The notes beneath the pieces were generated by a model, which was not told where the DNA came from, did no database searches, and was given only the letters and a program-made list of their open reading frames with translations. Source: Acidiferrimicrobium sp. IK (GTDB taxonomy: Bacteria > Actinomycetota > Acidimicrobiia > Acidimicrobiales > Palsa-688). From it: DNA of 64,000 nucleotides. A program made the position numbers and the translations under genes. Positions 43,002-52,691 of this stretch are shown in pieces. The DNA lies in assembly GCF_025499425.1 (NCBI RefSeq), contig NZ_JAIMCB010000013.1, forward strand, positions 1 through 64,000, given 5' to 3'. How positions within the stretch are numbered: position 1 is the first letter of the stretch; each line of letters opens with the position of its first letter.

Positions 43002-44303
43002 ATGGACACCGGAACCCGGTTGCGCGTCGGCCTCCTCGGCTGCGGCAACGTCGGCGGCGCGCTGGTACAGCTGCTCGCCGACGACGCCGACCGCATCGCC
43101 ACCCGCACCGGCCTGCGCCTCGACCTGGCTGCGGTGGCGGTGCGAAGCGCCGCTCGCGAGCGGGAGGTGCCCCTGCCCGAGGGGATCCTCACCACCGACG
43201 CGGCGTCTGTCGTCGGGCGCGCCGACATCGACCTGGTCGTCGAGGTCATCGGCGGCATCGAACCGGCCCGGACGCTCATCCTGGCCGCGCTGAAGGCCGG
43301 CAAGCCGGTCGTCACCGCCAACAAGGAGCTGATCGCCAACTGCGGCTCGGAGCTGTGGGAGGCGGCCGCCACTGCCGGCGTGGACCTCCTGTTCGAGGCG
43401 TCGGTGGCGGGGGCCATCCCGCTGATCCGGCCGCTTCGCGAATCGCTGGCCGGGGAGCGGATCCGCCGGGTCATGGGGATCGTCAACGGGACGACCAACT
43501 TCATCCTCAGCCGGATGAGCGAGTCGGGAGCGAGCTACCACGACGCGCTGGCCGAGGCCCAGAGCCTCGGGTACGCGGAGCGCGACCCCACCGCCGACGT
43601 GGAGGGGTTCGACGCGGCAGCCAAGGCGGCGATCCTGGCCAACGTGGCCTTCGGGGCCCGGGTCGTGGCCGGCGACGTCTACCGGGAGGGGATCAGCGCG
43701 ATCACCGCGGCGGACATCGCCGTGGCCCGCCGCCTCGGGTACGCGCTCAAGCTGCTGGCCATCGTCGATCAGGACGACTCCGCCGACGGGCCGGTCGCGG
43801 TGCGGGTCCACCCGGCCATGGTCCCGGTAACCCATCCGCTGGCGTCGGTGCGCGACTCGTTCAACGCGGTGTTCATCGAGGGAGAGGCCGCCGGGCAGCT
43901 GATGCTCCTAGGCCGAGGCGCCGGCGGGATGCCGACGGCCAGCGCGGTCCTCGGCGACCTGCTCGACGCAGCCCACAACCTCACCGCGGGCGGCGCCGGG
44001 CGCACCGTCGCTCTTCACCAAGTGGCGCTCCGTCCCATCGACGACCTGACATCCCCCTACTACCTGGACCTCCTCGTGGCCGACCTGCCCGGGGTCCTCC
44101 ACGCGGTGTCCGGCGTGCTCGGCCGCCACTCGGTGTCGGTCCGGTCGATGGAGCAGGAAGGCGTGGAGGGGGAGGGGGCCAGGCTGGTGTTCATCACCCA
44201 TCCGGCCCTCGAGCGAGACATGCAGGCGTGCCTCCACGCGCTGCGTGGCCTCGACGTGGTCACCCGCATCGGCGGCCTGATCCGCGTCATCGGTGCCGCG
44301 TGA
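43002..44303 (+). CDS. hom: homoserine dehydrogenase
   Basis: This 433-residue enzyme reduces aspartate semialdehyde to homoserine for threonine and methionine synthesis. The nucleotide-binding motif [11 protein letters not shown] lies at about 10-20, and [10 protein letters not shown] and [11 protein letters not shown] are in the catalytic domain, with [18 protein letters not shown] the homoserine-binding signature. A C-terminal ACT domain (about 350-430, [19 protein letters not shown]) is expected to bind threonine for feedback inhibition. ATG 43002 is preceded by a weak site. The stop shares one base with the thrC start. Confidence 0.95.
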   Translation: MDTGTRLRVGLLGCGNVGGALVQLLADDADRIATRTGLRLDLAAVAVRSAAREREVPLPEGILTTDAASVVGRADIDLVVEVIGGIEPARTLILAALKAGKPVVTANKELIANCGSELWEAAATAGVDLLFEASVAGAIPLIRPLRESLAGERIRRVMGIVNGTTNFILSRMSESGASYHDALAEAQSLGYAERDPTADVEGFDAAAKAAILANVAFGARVVAGDVYREGISAITAADIAVARRLGYALKLLAIVDQDDSADGPVAVRVHPAMVPVTHPLASVRDSFNAVFIEGEAAGQLMLLGRGAGGMPTASAVLGDLLDAAHNLTAGGAGRTVALHQVALRPIDDLTSPYYLDLLVADLPGVLHAVSGVLGRHSVSVRSMEQEGVEGEGARLVFITHPALERDMQACLHALRGLDVVTRIGGLIRVIGAA

Positions 44304-45352
44304 TGGCCGGCGCAGCGGGGTGGCGAGGGCTCATCGAGGAGTACCGCGACCACCTGCCGGTGTCGGCCTCCACCCCGGTCATCACCCTGCAGGAGGGCAA
44401 CACCCCCCTGGTGCCCGCGCCCAGGCTGTCGTCGCGCCTCGGTGCTTCGGTGTGGCTGAAGGTCGAGGGTCACAACCCGACCGGTTCGTTCAAGGACCGG
44501 GGGATGACGATGGCCATCTCCAAGGCGGTGGAGGAGGGGGCCAAGGCGGTCGTGTGCGGGTCGACGGGCAACACCTCGGCGTCGGCGGCCGCGTACGCAG
44601 CCCGGGCCGGCCTGGTGTGCGCGGTGCTGATCCCCGACGGCTACATCGCCCTGGGCAAGCTGGCCCAAGCCCTCATCCACGGGGCCCGGGTGCTGCAGAT
44701 CGCCGGCAACTTCGACGCCGCCTTGGACATCGTCCGGGAGCTGGGCGACAAAGCCCCCGTCACGGTGGTCAACTCGATCAACCCGTACCGCATCGAGGGG
44801 CAAAAGACCGGGGCGTTCGAGATCGTCGACGTCCTCGGTGACGCCCCCGACGTCCACTGCATCCCGGTGGGCAACGCAGGCAACATCACCGCCTACTGGA
44901 AGGGCTACCGGGAGTACCAGGACGCCGGTCGGGTGACCCGCCTGCCCCGGATGCTCGGGTTCCAGGCGGCGGGGGCGGCTCCGATCGTCAACGGGGCCCC
45001 CGTCGACGAGCCCGAGACCATCGCCACCGCCATCCGCATCGGCCGGCCGGCCTCCTGGTACGGCGCCACCTCCGCAGCGTCGGAGTCCGGAGGAGGGATC
45101 TACGCGGTGACCGACGAGGAGATCCTCGCCGCGTACCGGTACCTGGCCCAGGAGGAGTCGGTGTTCTGCGAGCCGGCGTCGGCCGCGTCGGTCGCCGGGC
45201 TTCTCAAAGTCGGCGTGCCGCCCGGGTCCCGGGTGGTGTGCGTCCTGACCGGCCACGGCCTGAAAGACCCCGACATCGCGATCGGCCAGATCGCGGTACC
45301 GACCAAGGTGGAGGCTGATTTCGGAGCGGTCCGGGCCGAGCTGGGGCTGTAG
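44303..45352 (+). CDS. thrC: threonine synthase
   Basis: This 349-residue PLP enzyme converts O-phosphohomoserine to threonine. PLP Lys 64 lies in [10 protein letters not shown], the phosphate loop is in [19 protein letters not shown], and [12 protein letters not shown] is conserved in the short class of threonine synthases. ATG 44303 overlaps the hom stop (TGATG), with GTG 44300 as alternative. It is the last gene of lysA-hom-thrC. Confidence 0.95.
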   Translation: MAGAAGWRGLIEEYRDHLPVSASTPVITLQEGNTPLVPAPRLSSRLGASVWLKVEGHNPTGSFKDRGMTMAISKAVEEGAKAVVCGSTGNTSASAAAYAARAGLVCAVLIPDGYIALGKLAQALIHGARVLQIAGNFDAALDIVRELGDKAPVTVVNSINPYRIEGQKTGAFEIVDVLGDAPDVHCIPVGNAGNITAYWKGYREYQDAGRVTRLPRMLGFQAAGAAPIVNGAPVDEPETIATAIRIGRPASWYGATSAASESGGGIYAVTDEEILAAYRYLAQEESVFCEPASAASVAGLLKVGVPPGSRVVCVLTGHGLKDPDIAIGQIAVPTKVEADFGAVRAELGL

Positions 45353-45698
45353 CGGGCTGCCGCCTAGGAGCCCCGGGCCCGCACCGGCGACGGCTGCGTG
45401 CCGCGTTTCCGGGGGTGATTGCCGTCGAGGCCCAGCTCTCGCTACCATTCGGAGCGTCGCCGCCTGAACCCGGCCACCCGGGACCAGAGGTGTTCCGTCC
45501 GGAGCGGATCGCCGGACGGCTCCGGGGAGGGCACTCGCTGCCAGTCGGGGTCGCCCGACCGCTCCCGCCCCGGACGTCCCCGGTCCTTCGACCGTACCCG
45601 GCTGCATCGCCACACCGGTTGCGTCGCCCTCGGTTGGCAGGCGCCCGGCCCCCCAACCCGTCGCATCCCTACGAGCGGAAGTCATGAAGAGGTAGTCG
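45353..45698 (+). promoter_or_regulatory. rho upstream region with candidate promoter
   Basis: These 346 bases hold no credible gene. TTGCCG (45419-45424) and TACCAT (45443-45448), 18 bases apart, form a candidate promoter that would give a leader of about 250 bases before rho. The leader is C-rich and G-poor in places (45535-45670), the kind of sequence Rho binds, so autoregulation by early termination is plausible. No clear thrC terminator hairpin with a U-run was seen. Confidence 0.4.
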
Positions 45699-47750
45699 AT
45701 GAGCGAGCAACAGCTCGAACGGTCGGTGCTGGAAGGCAAGGAGCGCGAGGAGCTCTTCGCGATCGCCGAGGCCCTCGGTACCCGGCCGACCAGCCGGGCC
45801 AAGAAGGCCGACTTGGTGACCGCCATCCTGCGCGCCACCGGTGTCGAGGCGCCGGCCGACGAGCCCGAGCGTCCCCGCCGGACCCGTACCCGCCGGGTCG
45901 CGGCCGCCCCCGACGCGGCTGAGCCCCAGGGCCAGCTCGAGATCCCGACCGACGGTCCCCTCGCCGAGGTCACCGCAGCCGGCGACGAACCGGCCTCAGA
46001 ATCGCCGGAGGCGGGCACCGGCCCCGACGCCGAGCCGGCGGGGCCCGACGTCCCGGCCGGGGTCTCGCCAGCCGGCGCTCGGGCAGCCGGACGCCGAGAA
46101 GAGGAAGGCGACGACGAGGCGGCGGTGGGCGGCCGCGGGGTCTCCAACCCTGCTGCGGTCAACGGCAACGGAGTTGGGGGTGTCGGCACCGACACGGGTC
46201 GCCCGGTGCGCAACGTCGCCCGCGGTGGATCCCCGTCGGGCGGCGGCCGTCCGCAGCAGGGCATCTCAGCTCGGCCGAACGGCGCCCACAGCGCCTCCGG
46301 CTCGCCGGCAGGGTCCTCGGGCGGTGGCCCGGGCTCTTCGGGGTCCTCGGCCGGCGCCCCCGGCTCTTCGGGGTCTTCGGGTGCTGGTTCGGGGTCCTCC
46401 GGGTCTTCGGGTGCTGGTTCGGGGTCCTCGGGGTCTTCGGGTGCTGGTTCGGGGTCCTCGCAGCATGCCGGCGTGGACAGCGACGGCGACGGCCAGCGCT
46501 TCGAGAACGAGGGCGGCGGCCGCCGCAACCGCCGGCGTCGGGGACGGGACCGCAACGACCGTCCGGAACGGGAGCTGCAGGGCCAGGCCAGCGAGGCGCA
46601 GTACACAGGAGAGCCGATCCCGGTCTCCGGGCTGCTGGACCTGCGCGACGAGGGATACGGGTTCCTGCGGACCACCGGGTTCATCCCAGGCCACGAGGAC
46701 GTGTACGTGTCCATCAGCCAGGTGCGCCGGTTCTCGTTGCGCAAGGGCGACTTCCTCGAGGGTGGGGCCAGGCCCGCCGGCAACAACGAGAAGTACCCGG
46801 CGTTGCTGCGCATCGACACGGTCAGCGGGCTGAGCCCCGACGAGGCCCGCAACCGGCCCCGCTTCGACAGCCTGACGCCGCTCTTCCCCGACCAGAAGCT
46901 AGCCCTCGAGGTCCCGGGCGACTCCGCCAACACCACCGCCCGCATCGTCGATCTCATCTCGCCCATCGGGAAGGGGCAGCGCGGCCTGATCGTCTCGCCC
47001 CCGAAAGCCGGCAAGACCACAATCCTCAAGCAGATCGCCCACTCGATCGAGGCCAACAACCCCGACGTTTACCTCATGGTGCTCCTCGTCGACGAGCGCC
47101 CAGAAGAGGTGACCGACATGCGTCGCTCGGTGAAGGGCGAAGTCGTCGCCTCGACCTTCGACCGCCCCTCCGAGGAGCACACCCAAGTCGCCGAGCTGGC
47201 CATCGAACGGGCCAAGCGGATGGTCGAGCAGGGCCGCGACGTGGTGATCGTCCTCGACGGCATCACCCGCCTGGCCCGCGCCTACAACCTGGCGCAGCCG
47301 GCTACGGGACGGGTCATGTCAGGCGGGATCGACACCGGCGCCCTGTACCCGCCGAAGAAATTCTTCGGCGCCGCCCGGAATATCGAGGAGGGCGGATCGT
47401 TGACGATCCTGGCGACGGCGCTGGTGGAAACCGGGAGCAAGATGGACGAGGTGATCTTCGAGGAGTTCAAGGGCACCGGTAACATGGAGCTTCGTCTCGA
47501 CCGCCGTCTCGCCGAGCGCCGGATCTATCCGGCCATCGACGTCAACGGCTCGTCGACCCGGCACGAGGAACTGCTCTTCAGCCGGACCCAGCTGCAACAG
47601 GTCTGGAAGCTGCGCAGGGCCCTCAACGCCCTCGCTGCCGAGGGAAGCAGCGCAGCCAGCTTGGAGTTGTTGATGGACAAGATCAAAGCCACTCGCAGCA
47701 ACGACGAGTTCCTCGCCGAGCTGGCAAAGAACCCGGCCACCGCCGTCTGA
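45699..47750 (+). CDS. rho: transcription termination factor Rho
   Basis: This 683-residue RNA-dependent hexameric helicase ends transcripts. A Rho N-terminal helical domain (about 5-50, [13 protein letters not shown]) is followed by a long actinobacterial insertion rich in Ala/Pro/Glu then Gly/Ser, and an Arg-rich patch ([12 protein letters not shown]). The RNA-binding cold-shock-like domain contains GYGFLR (about 320-390). The motor has Walker [10 protein letters not shown] (about 433-441), Walker [16 protein letters not shown] and GGSLTIL. Actinobacterial Rho proteins carry such inserts, which add RNA affinity. ATG 45699 has GAAGAGGTAG upstream. Confidence 0.95.
   Translation: MSEQQLERSVLEGKEREELFAIAEALGTRPTSRAKKADLVTAILRATGVEAPADEPERPRRTRTRRVAAAPDAAEPQGQLEIPTDGPLAEVTAAGDEPASESPEAGTGPDAEPAGPDVPAGVSPAGARAAGRREEEGDDEAAVGGRGVSNPAAVNGNGVGGVGTDTGRPVRNVARGGSPSGGGRPQQGISARPNGAHSASGSPAGSSGGGPGSSGSSAGAPGSSGSSGAGSGSSGSSGAGSGSSGSSGAGSGSSQHAGVDSDGDGQRFENEGGGRRNRRRRGRDRNDRPERELQGQASEAQYTGEPIPVSGLLDLRDEGYGFLRTTGFIPGHEDVYVSISQVRRFSLRKGDFLEGGARPAGNNEKYPALLRIDTVSGLSPDEARNRPRFDSLTPLFPDQKLALEVPGDSANTTARIVDLISPIGKGQRGLIVSPPKAGKTTILKQIAHSIEANNPDVYLMVLLVDERPEEVTDMRRSVKGEVVASTFDRPSEEHTQVAELAIERAKRMVEQGRDVVIVLDGITRLARAYNLAQPATGRVMSGGIDTGALYPPKKFFGAARNIEEGGSLTILATALVETGSKMDEVIFEEFKGTGNMELRLDRRLAERRIYPAIDVNGSSTRHEELLFSRTQLQQVWKLRRALNALAAEGSSAASLELLMDKIKATRSNDEFLAELAKNPATAV
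46351..46460 (+). repeat. 30-bp tandem repeats within rho
   Basis: Near-identical 30-base units at 46381-46410 and 46411-46440, a 20-base partial at 46441-46460 and a degenerate one at 46351-46380 encode repeats of a ten-residue Gly/Ser unit ([10 protein letters not shown]). They form a flexible low-complexity segment in the Rho insertion domain and are likely to vary in copy number between strains. Confidence 0.85.
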
Positions 47751-47788
47751 CACCAGTCGGACAGTCCGGCCGGAGCGAAAGGAATCCG

Positions 47789-47998
47789 ATGAAGACCGAA
47801 ATCCATCCCGAGTACGTGACCGCGACGGTTACCTGCTCGTGCGGCAACACGTTCACCACCCGCTCGACGAAGGATTCGCTGCACACCGAGCTGTGCAACG
47901 AGTGCCATCCGTTCTACACGGGCAAGCAGAAGCTGGTGGACACCGGCGGCCGGGTCGAGCGCTTCGAGCGCCGCTACGGCCGGCGGGGCAAGAAGTAG
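47789..47998 (+). CDS. rpmE: 50S ribosomal protein L31, zinc-binding form
   Basis: This 69-residue L31 has the zinc ligands of the C+ form: TCSCGNTF (two Cys) and [11 protein letters not shown] (two Cys). MKTEIHPEY at the start and a basic tail (RYGRRGKK) are typical. It stabilises the subunit bridge of the 70S ribosome. It lies 38 bases after rho, its common neighbour in actinobacteria, and is followed by a strong terminator. Confidence 0.96.
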   Translation: MKTEIHPEYVTATVTCSCGNTFTTRSTKDSLHTELCNECHPFYTGKQKLVDTGGRVERFERRYGRRGKK

Positions 47999-48023
47999 CC
48001 CGCTCCTCCTACCCCTCCCCGAG

Positions 48024-48060
48024 CGCCGGCTGCCTCCCCGCGGGGCGCAGCCGGCGTTTT
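48024..48060 (+). terminator. intrinsic terminator after rpmE
   Basis: CGCCGGCTGC at 48024-48033 pairs exactly with GCAGCCGGCG at 48047-48056, an inner CCCCG/CGGGG extends the stem, and TTTT follows at 48057-48060. It is placed 26 bases after the rpmE stop, closing the rho-rpmE unit. Confidence 0.88.
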
Positions 48061-48089
48061 GGCGCGCCTCCGGTTCTGGCGGTGGGGCG

Positions 48090-49127
48090 GTGACCCCCGA
48101 AGCGGACAGCCGGCTCTCCGGCCTCCGCCGGGTCAAGCTCCGGGCTCTGGTCGGCGACCACTGGCAACTCGAGGGGCCCCTCGAGGACGGCACCATCCCG
48201 GGAGGCGCGACCCTCCACACTGCGGGCGGCGAACGGGGCTGGGCGCTGATCGACGACGGCGACGTCACCGGTTTCGGCGCCGCTCTGGCCTGGGCGCGCC
48301 GCCGCGAGGTCCGCGCCCTGCACGTCTTGGTCGAGGACCGAAGCCGCGCTGCGTCTGGGATCGTCGCCCGCCGGGCCGCGCTGTTCTCCCAAGCCCCGAC
48401 CGTCTGGCGGGTCGAGGACCGCTCCCTCGAGCCGGCGATCCCGGCCCCGCCGTCGCTCGGAGCCGACCATCCCGACGTGCCCACCGAAGTGCTCGACGCC
48501 CTCTCGGCGGAGATGGCGGCCCACGGAGTGGTACCGATCATCGAGCACGGCACCCTGCACGGCGAGGTGCTCGGCCTCGAGGTGGCCCGAGCCGTCCCCG
48601 ACGGCACTGGCGGCTGGCGGCTGTCGGTCGGCGTCGGACGCCACGACCGCGAAGCCCGCGAGGAACTGCGGCCCGGCGAGCCGACCGGCGACGCTCTCGA
48701 AGACGTCGCCGCTTTGGTCCGGCAGTGGCGCACTGCCCCCGACCGGCGCCACCCGGCCAACACGCTGGCGCGCGAGCGGCTCCTGCGCGCCGCAGTGATC
48801 GCCCACCCCGAGCTTGCCGGGGCGGCGTCGCTGGCCCCGGTCCCGGGCCCTCTGCCCGTCGACGACCTCCGCACGTCAGCCCCGGCGGGGGCGCTCGGCC
48901 TCGACGCCGCCGGTCACGCGGTGGTGGTCGTCTGCTCCACCGGCGTCGACATCGACCTGGTGCCCACCGCGGCCGACATCCGCCTGATCCACGCCCCGGA
49001 CGCCGCGCTGGTCCTGGTCATGCCCGCGCCCGACGCCTACCCCTTGACCCGCGACCTGGCCGCAGCGCTGCTTCGGCCGGCGGAGGTACGGACAGTACGA
49101 GAGGGTTGGGCGACGCTCGCCACCTAG
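48090..49127 (+). CDS. conserved-looking hypothetical protein
   Basis: This 345-residue soluble protein of no family I recognise starts at GTG 48090. The N-terminal domain (about 1-110) has a central strand-helix pattern ending in RREVRALHVLVEDRSRAASG, where an Asp/Glu-rich loop could bind metal or nucleotide. The middle section (about 140-230) contains GTLHGEVLGLEVARAVPDG and the charged SVGVGRHDREARE. The C-terminal domain (about 250-345) is alpha/beta with VVVVCSTGVDIDLVPTAADI. GC3 bias is strong, so it is a real gene. It stands alone between rpmE and the AbiEi-like gene. Confidence 0.65.
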   Translation: MTPEADSRLSGLRRVKLRALVGDHWQLEGPLEDGTIPGGATLHTAGGERGWALIDDGDVTGFGAALAWARRREVRALHVLVEDRSRAASGIVARRAALFSQAPTVWRVEDRSLEPAIPAPPSLGADHPDVPTEVLDALSAEMAAHGVVPIIEHGTLHGEVLGLEVARAVPDGTGGWRLSVGVGRHDREAREELRPGEPTGDALEDVAALVRQWRTAPDRRHPANTLARERLLRAAVIAHPELAGAASLAPVPGPLPVDDLRTSAPAGALGLDAAGHAVVVVCSTGVDIDLVPTAADIRLIHAPDAALVLVMPAPDAYPLTRDLAAALLRPAEVRTVREGWATLAT

Positions 49128-49218
49128 CCAACTCGTTCGCCCAGCCGACCGGGGCCGGCCCGCCTCCGCGGGCTCACCGGTCCGGTCGACCCGGAGGCCC
49201 GACCACGTTACGCATTAC

Positions 49219-49235
49219 ATCACGTATCATGTGAT
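49219..49235 (+). promoter_or_regulatory. dyad overlapping the AbiEi-like gene promoter
   Basis: ATCAC (49219-49223) and GTGAT (49231-49235) flank gtatcat in an unusually AT-rich patch. TATCAT at 49225-49230 could be the -10 box, placing transcription start at about 49237, next to ATG 49239, so the message may be leaderless. AbiEi-type antitoxins repress their own promoters, which would fit an operator here. Confidence 0.45.
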
Positions 49236-49238
49236 CTC

Positions 49239-50180
49239 ATGCGAGGCGCCTTTGTGTCGGGTGAGTGGCGGCTCACGGCGGCCGCGCAGCGCAACTGGAT
49301 CACCAGGGGCCAGCTGCGAGACGCCGGCATGTCCGACGAAAGGATCACCGCCGCGGTGAACCGAGGTGACCTGGTGCGAGTCGGGCGCGGGCTCTACCGC
49401 GCCGGCGGGACGGACGGTCATCCGCCGCTCGACTCGTGGCTCAGCGATCTGTGGCTCGCGGTCCTCCGCGCCGGACCGTATTCGTTCGCGTTCCGGCGGT
49501 CAGCTGCCGCTCTATGGGGCCTCGACGGGTTCGACCGTCCCGACCGTGCCCACGTCGAGGTCGGCACCCGCCGCGGCCGTCATGTCCGGACGGGCGCGGC
49601 CGCCTACCGGACAGCCACCCTTCTCCAAGGCGACGTCGTGACCGTCGACGGCCTGCGGGTCACCAGCCCGCTGCGGACGCTGTTCGACCTCTCCTCCCTC
49701 GGGGAGCCCGACCTCCTCGAACGAGCGCTCGAGAGCGCCATACGCAAACACTTGGTGGCCGAAGAAGAAGTGCGGTCCCGGCGCCATCCCGCGCCGGCGT
49801 GCGGCGCCGCCACGTGGACGTCTGTCCTCGGGCGGCGGCCGGGCGCCTGCCCGGCGACGGAGAGCGACGCCGAGACCCGCTTCGTGCAACTTTGCCGGCG
49901 GGCCGGCCTTCCCGAGCCGCGCCGCCAGCACCAGGCTCCCGAGACACGGGGCTTCAGGCTGGACTTTGCGTGGCCAGACGTGGGGCTGGCGGTGGAGGTA
50001 GATGGGCGCCGCGTGCACGGGCCCGACGCTCTCGGGGCCGACCTGCGCCGACAAAACAAGATCGTCCTGGCCGGGTGGCTAATCCTCCGCTTCACCTTCG
50101 ACGACATCGTTGTGTATCCCGACGAGACGGTGGCGACCCTGCGCCGGGCGTTCGGCTTGCTGGCAGTCCAGTCCGCCTGA
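49239..50180 (+). CDS. AbiEi-antitoxin-like winged-helix and DUF559 nuclease-like protein
   Basis: This 313-residue protein has an N-terminal AbiEi-type winged helix (about 12-60: WITRGQLRDAGMSDERITAA, then LVRVGRGLYRAGG). A middle region is typical of type IV antitoxin-like proteins. The C-terminal DUF559/Vsr-like fold (about 205-305) shows FRLDFAWPDVGLAVEVDG (Asp and Glu of a PD-(D/E)xK-like site), RRQNKIVLAGWLILRFT and DDIV. No AbiEii nucleotidyltransferase toxin is adjacent. The family is widespread in actinobacteria, often alone; its role is unknown and nuclease activity is inferred. Confidence 0.7.
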   Translation: MRGAFVSGEWRLTAAAQRNWITRGQLRDAGMSDERITAAVNRGDLVRVGRGLYRAGGTDGHPPLDSWLSDLWLAVLRAGPYSFAFRRSAAALWGLDGFDRPDRAHVEVGTRRGRHVRTGAAAYRTATLLQGDVVTVDGLRVTSPLRTLFDLSSLGEPDLLERALESAIRKHLVAEEEVRSRRHPAPACGAATWTSVLGRRPGACPATESDAETRFVQLCRRAGLPEPRRQHQAPETRGFRLDFAWPDVGLAVEVDGRRVHGPDALGADLRRQNKIVLAGWLILRFTFDDIVVYPDETVATLRRAFGLLAVQSA

Positions 50181-50717
50181 GCCGGGGGCGGTCACCGCCT
50201 GACTGCGGCCGCCGCTCGGGGCTGTCTGCGGGTCGGGGCTGTGCCGGCTGTGGGTCGGGGCTGCGCCGGCGCCACGGCTGCCGGCGGCCTAAGGGCGCCG
50301 GCTGCCGCTCGGGGCTGTCTGCGGGTCGGGGCTGTGCCGGCTGTGGGTTCGGGGCTGCGCCTACGCCGGCGGCCACGGCTGCCGGTGGCCTAAGGGCGCT
50401 CCGATGGAACCCGCGCCAGACCCCACGCCGAAAGCAAAGGTCTGTCGCGGGTTCCGCTGGTTGCGCCCCTGCTAGCCGCGACAGTTCTCCCGGATCGCCG
50501 GCGGGTCTGTCGCGGGATCCATCGGAGCGCCCGAGGCGAGGCACGCCCGCCACACCGCCACGCCCGCCACCCCGCCACCCCCACCCCGCCGGCGTGGGCC
50601 CTAACGCCCGCCGGCAACCCACCCGCCGGCAACCCACCCGCCGGCACCGAGGGCGCAGACAGCCGCCCCGATCGCTCAGAGCCGCCCCGAGCCGGCCGGC
50701 CAGTACCCTGAGCAGTT
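50181..50717. repeat. repeat-rich non-coding region before prfA
   Basis: This 537-base gap has no credible gene. It holds a degenerate direct repeat of about 90 bases (50211-50299 and 50304-50400, each ending CGGC/TGGCCTAAGGGCGC), a long inverted repeat (50394-50532) and three copies of a CGCCGGCAACCCACC-like unit at about 50609-50646. Composition is very G/C-skewed, with strand asymmetry around the inverted repeat. The prfA promoter must lie at its right end, but no clear boxes were seen. Confidence 0.7.
50394..50532. repeat. 29-bp inverted repeat, possible MITE-like unit
   Basis: The left arm at 50394-50422 (GGGCGCTCCGATGGAACCCG, then CGCCAGACC) matches the complement of the right arm at 50504-50532 at 27 of 29 positions. 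A third partial copy of the right arm, GGTCTGTCGCGGGTTCC, lies inside at 50439-50455. The unit is 139 bases long. It could be a small non-autonomous mobile element or a cruciform-forming spacer. No target duplication was established. Confidence 0.6.
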
Positions 50718-51830
50718 GTGTTAGATCGCCTCGCCGGCCTGGAGTCCGAGTACGAAAGCGTGCTCGTCCAGCTCTCGGACCCGGAGGTGATCGCCGACCA
50801 GCGCCGGCTGCGGGAGGTGTCGCGCCGGCATCGGGAGCTCGAGCCGGTCGTGCTGGCCTACCGCGAGTACCGCGGGGTGCTCGACGACATCGACGCGGCC
50901 AAGGAGCTGCTCGAGGACATGGAGCCCGGAGGGTCCGCCGCCGGCGGCGACAGGGCGACCAGGAGCGACGACCGGAGCATGCTCCGGGCCGAGGTCAGCG
51001 ACGGGGAGGCCCGCTTGGCCGAGCTCGACGAGCGGATCAAGCTGCTGCTCTTGCCCCGCGATCCCAACGACGGCAAGAACGTGATCCTCGAGATCCGAGG
51101 CGCGGAGGGCGGGGAGGAGGCGAACCTCTTCGCCAAGGACCTCTACGAGATGTACTCCCGCTACGCCGACCGCATCGGCTTGAAGATGGAGATCTTGAGC
51201 GCCGACCACTCCGACATGGGCGGGTTCAACCAGGTCACGGTGCTGGTGAAGGGGCACGACGCGTGGTCCCACCTCAAGTACGAGGGGGGACCGCACCGGG
51301 TGCAGCGGGTGCCGGTCACCGAGTCCCAGGGTCGGGTCCACACTTCCAGCGCCACGGTGACGGTCCTCCCGGAGGCCGAAGAGGTGGATGTCCACATCGA
51401 GGAGAAGGACCTGAAGATCGACGTGTACCGCTCGACGGGCCCGGGCGGCCAGTCGGTCAACACCACCGACTCCGCGGTGCGCATCACCCACATCCCGACC
51501 GGGACCGTCGTCGCCATGCAAGACGAGAAGAGCCAGATCCAAAACCGGGCCAAGGCCATGCAGGTCCTGCGGGCCCGCATCCTCAAGGCCGAGCAGGACC
51601 GCCAAGCCGCGGAGCTGTCCGAGTCGCGCCGCAGCCAGGTCGGGGGCGGCGGCCGGTCGGAGAAGATCCGCACCTACAACTACAAGGAGAACCGGGTCAC
51701 CGACCACCGCATCGGGCTGACGCTCTACAAGCTCGACAAGGTGCTCATGGGCGAGCTCGACGAGGTGGTCGACGCTCTGGCCGCCGACGAGCGGACCCGG
51801 CAGCTGGCCGGGGAAGGCAGCGACAGCTGA
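50718..51830 (+). CDS. prfA: peptide chain release factor 1
   Basis: This 370-residue release factor hydrolyses peptidyl-tRNA at UAA and UAG. The catalytic GGQ is in [15 protein letters not shown] near residue 243. [20 protein letters not shown] and [18 protein letters not shown] are family signatures that separate it from RF2. A short acidic/Ser-rich insertion near 75-90 ([15 protein letters not shown]) is not universal. It starts at GTG 50718. The stop lies inside a CTGA overlap with prmC, a usual partner because PrmC methylates the GGQ Gln. Confidence 0.95.
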   Translation: MLDRLAGLESEYESVLVQLSDPEVIADQRRLREVSRRHRELEPVVLAYREYRGVLDDIDAAKELLEDMEPGGSAAGGDRATRSDDRSMLRAEVSDGEARLAELDERIKLLLLPRDPNDGKNVILEIRGAEGGEEANLFAKDLYEMYSRYADRIGLKMEILSADHSDMGGFNQVTVLVKGHDAWSHLKYEGGPHRVQRVPVTESQGRVHTSSATVTVLPEAEEVDVHIEEKDLKIDVYRSTGPGGQSVNTTDSAVRITHIPTGTVVAMQDEKSQIQNRAKAMQVLRARILKAEQDRQAAELSESRRSQVGGGGRSEKIRTYNYKENRVTDHRIGLTLYKLDKVLMGELDEVVDALAADERTRQLAGEGSDS

Positions 51831-52675
51831 CCAGCTGGCGGGAGCTTTACGAGGAGGGCCGCAGGCGGCTGGGCTCGGACCAAGAAGCCCGATGGCTCAT
51901 CGAGGAGGCCGCCCCCGACGCGTGGCCCACCGCCCTCGACCAGGCGGTCACCCAGCGCGCCGGGGTCTGGTTCGAGCAGATGGTCGAGCGGCGCGCCGCC
52001 GGCGAGCCGCTGCAGTACGTCGTCGGGCACTGGCCGTTCCGGACCCTAGACTTGATGGTCGACGGCCGGGTGCTGATCCCCCGCCCGGAAACCGAGGCCG
52101 TCGTCGAGGTGGCCCTCGAGGTTTTCGATGCCATCGCCGCTCCCGACCCGGTGGCCGTCGACCTCGGTACCGGTTCGGGGGCGATCGCCCTGTCGCTGGC
52201 CAAGGAGCGGCGCATGGCGGAGGTGTGGGCGACCGACGAGTCCCCCGACGCGCTGGCCGTCGCCGGCGCCAACCTGGCCGGTCTCGGCGGGTGGGCGGCC
52301 CCCAAGGTCCGGCTGGCCCGCGGCGCCTGGTGGCAAGCTCTGCCAGAGGCGCTGCGCGGCCGGGTCACTCTGGCGGTGTCCAACCCTCCGTACATCTCCA
52401 GTGGAGAAATGGCCTCGCTGGACGCGGTGGTGCGGGATTGGGAGCCCAACGGCGCCCTCGAGGCTGGCCCGACCGGCTTGGAGGACGTGGCCGCCATAAC
52501 CGGGCCGTCGTGTGGGTGGCTGATGCCCGGAGGGGCGCTGGTCGTCGAGATCGCCCCCCACCAGGCGGAGGACGTCGCCGCTTTGGCCCGCGACGCCGGG
52601 CTGGTGGACGTCGAGGTGCGCCCCGACCTGGCCGGGAGGCCCCGGGCGCTGGTGGGGCGAGCCCCGCAGGCTTGA
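51827..52675 (+). CDS. prmC: protein-(glutamine-N5) methyltransferase, release factor-specific
   Basis: This protein of about 282 residues methylates the GGQ glutamine of release factors. SAM motif I is VDLGTGSGAIALSLA (about 105-119), the catalytic NPPY is in AVSNPPYISSGE near 186-189, and the N-terminal helical domain begins SWRELYEEGRRRLGSD. No ATG, GTG or TTG precedes this conserved start. CTG 51827, eight bases after GGGGAAGG and overlapping the prfA stop as CTGA, is the likely initiator; the next standard start would remove about 45 residues. Confidence 0.9.
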   Translation: MTSWRELYEEGRRRLGSDQEARWLIEEAAPDAWPTALDQAVTQRAGVWFEQMVERRAAGEPLQYVVGHWPFRTLDLMVDGRVLIPRPETEAVVEVALEVFDAIAAPDPVAVDLGTGSGAIALSLAKERRMAEVWATDESPDALAVAGANLAGLGGWAAPKVRLARGAWWQALPEALRGRVTLAVSNPPYISSGEMASLDAVVRDWEPNGALEAGPTGLEDVAAITGPSCGWLMPGGALVVEIAPHQAEDVAALARDAGLVDVEVRPDLAGRPRALVGRAPQA

Positions 52676-52691
52676 GGGGTAGCGTCCTGGG

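Noticed and set aside
46266..46694. Minus-strand frame rich in [10 protein letters not shown] repeats
   Set aside because: It is the antisense of the 30-bp repeats in rho, not an independent gene.
44060..47059. Very long open frame (999 codons) on the minus strand across thrC and rho
   Set aside because: It is the antisense shadow of thrC and rho, rich in Arg/Pro/Ser, with no family features; both genes on the plus strand are certain.
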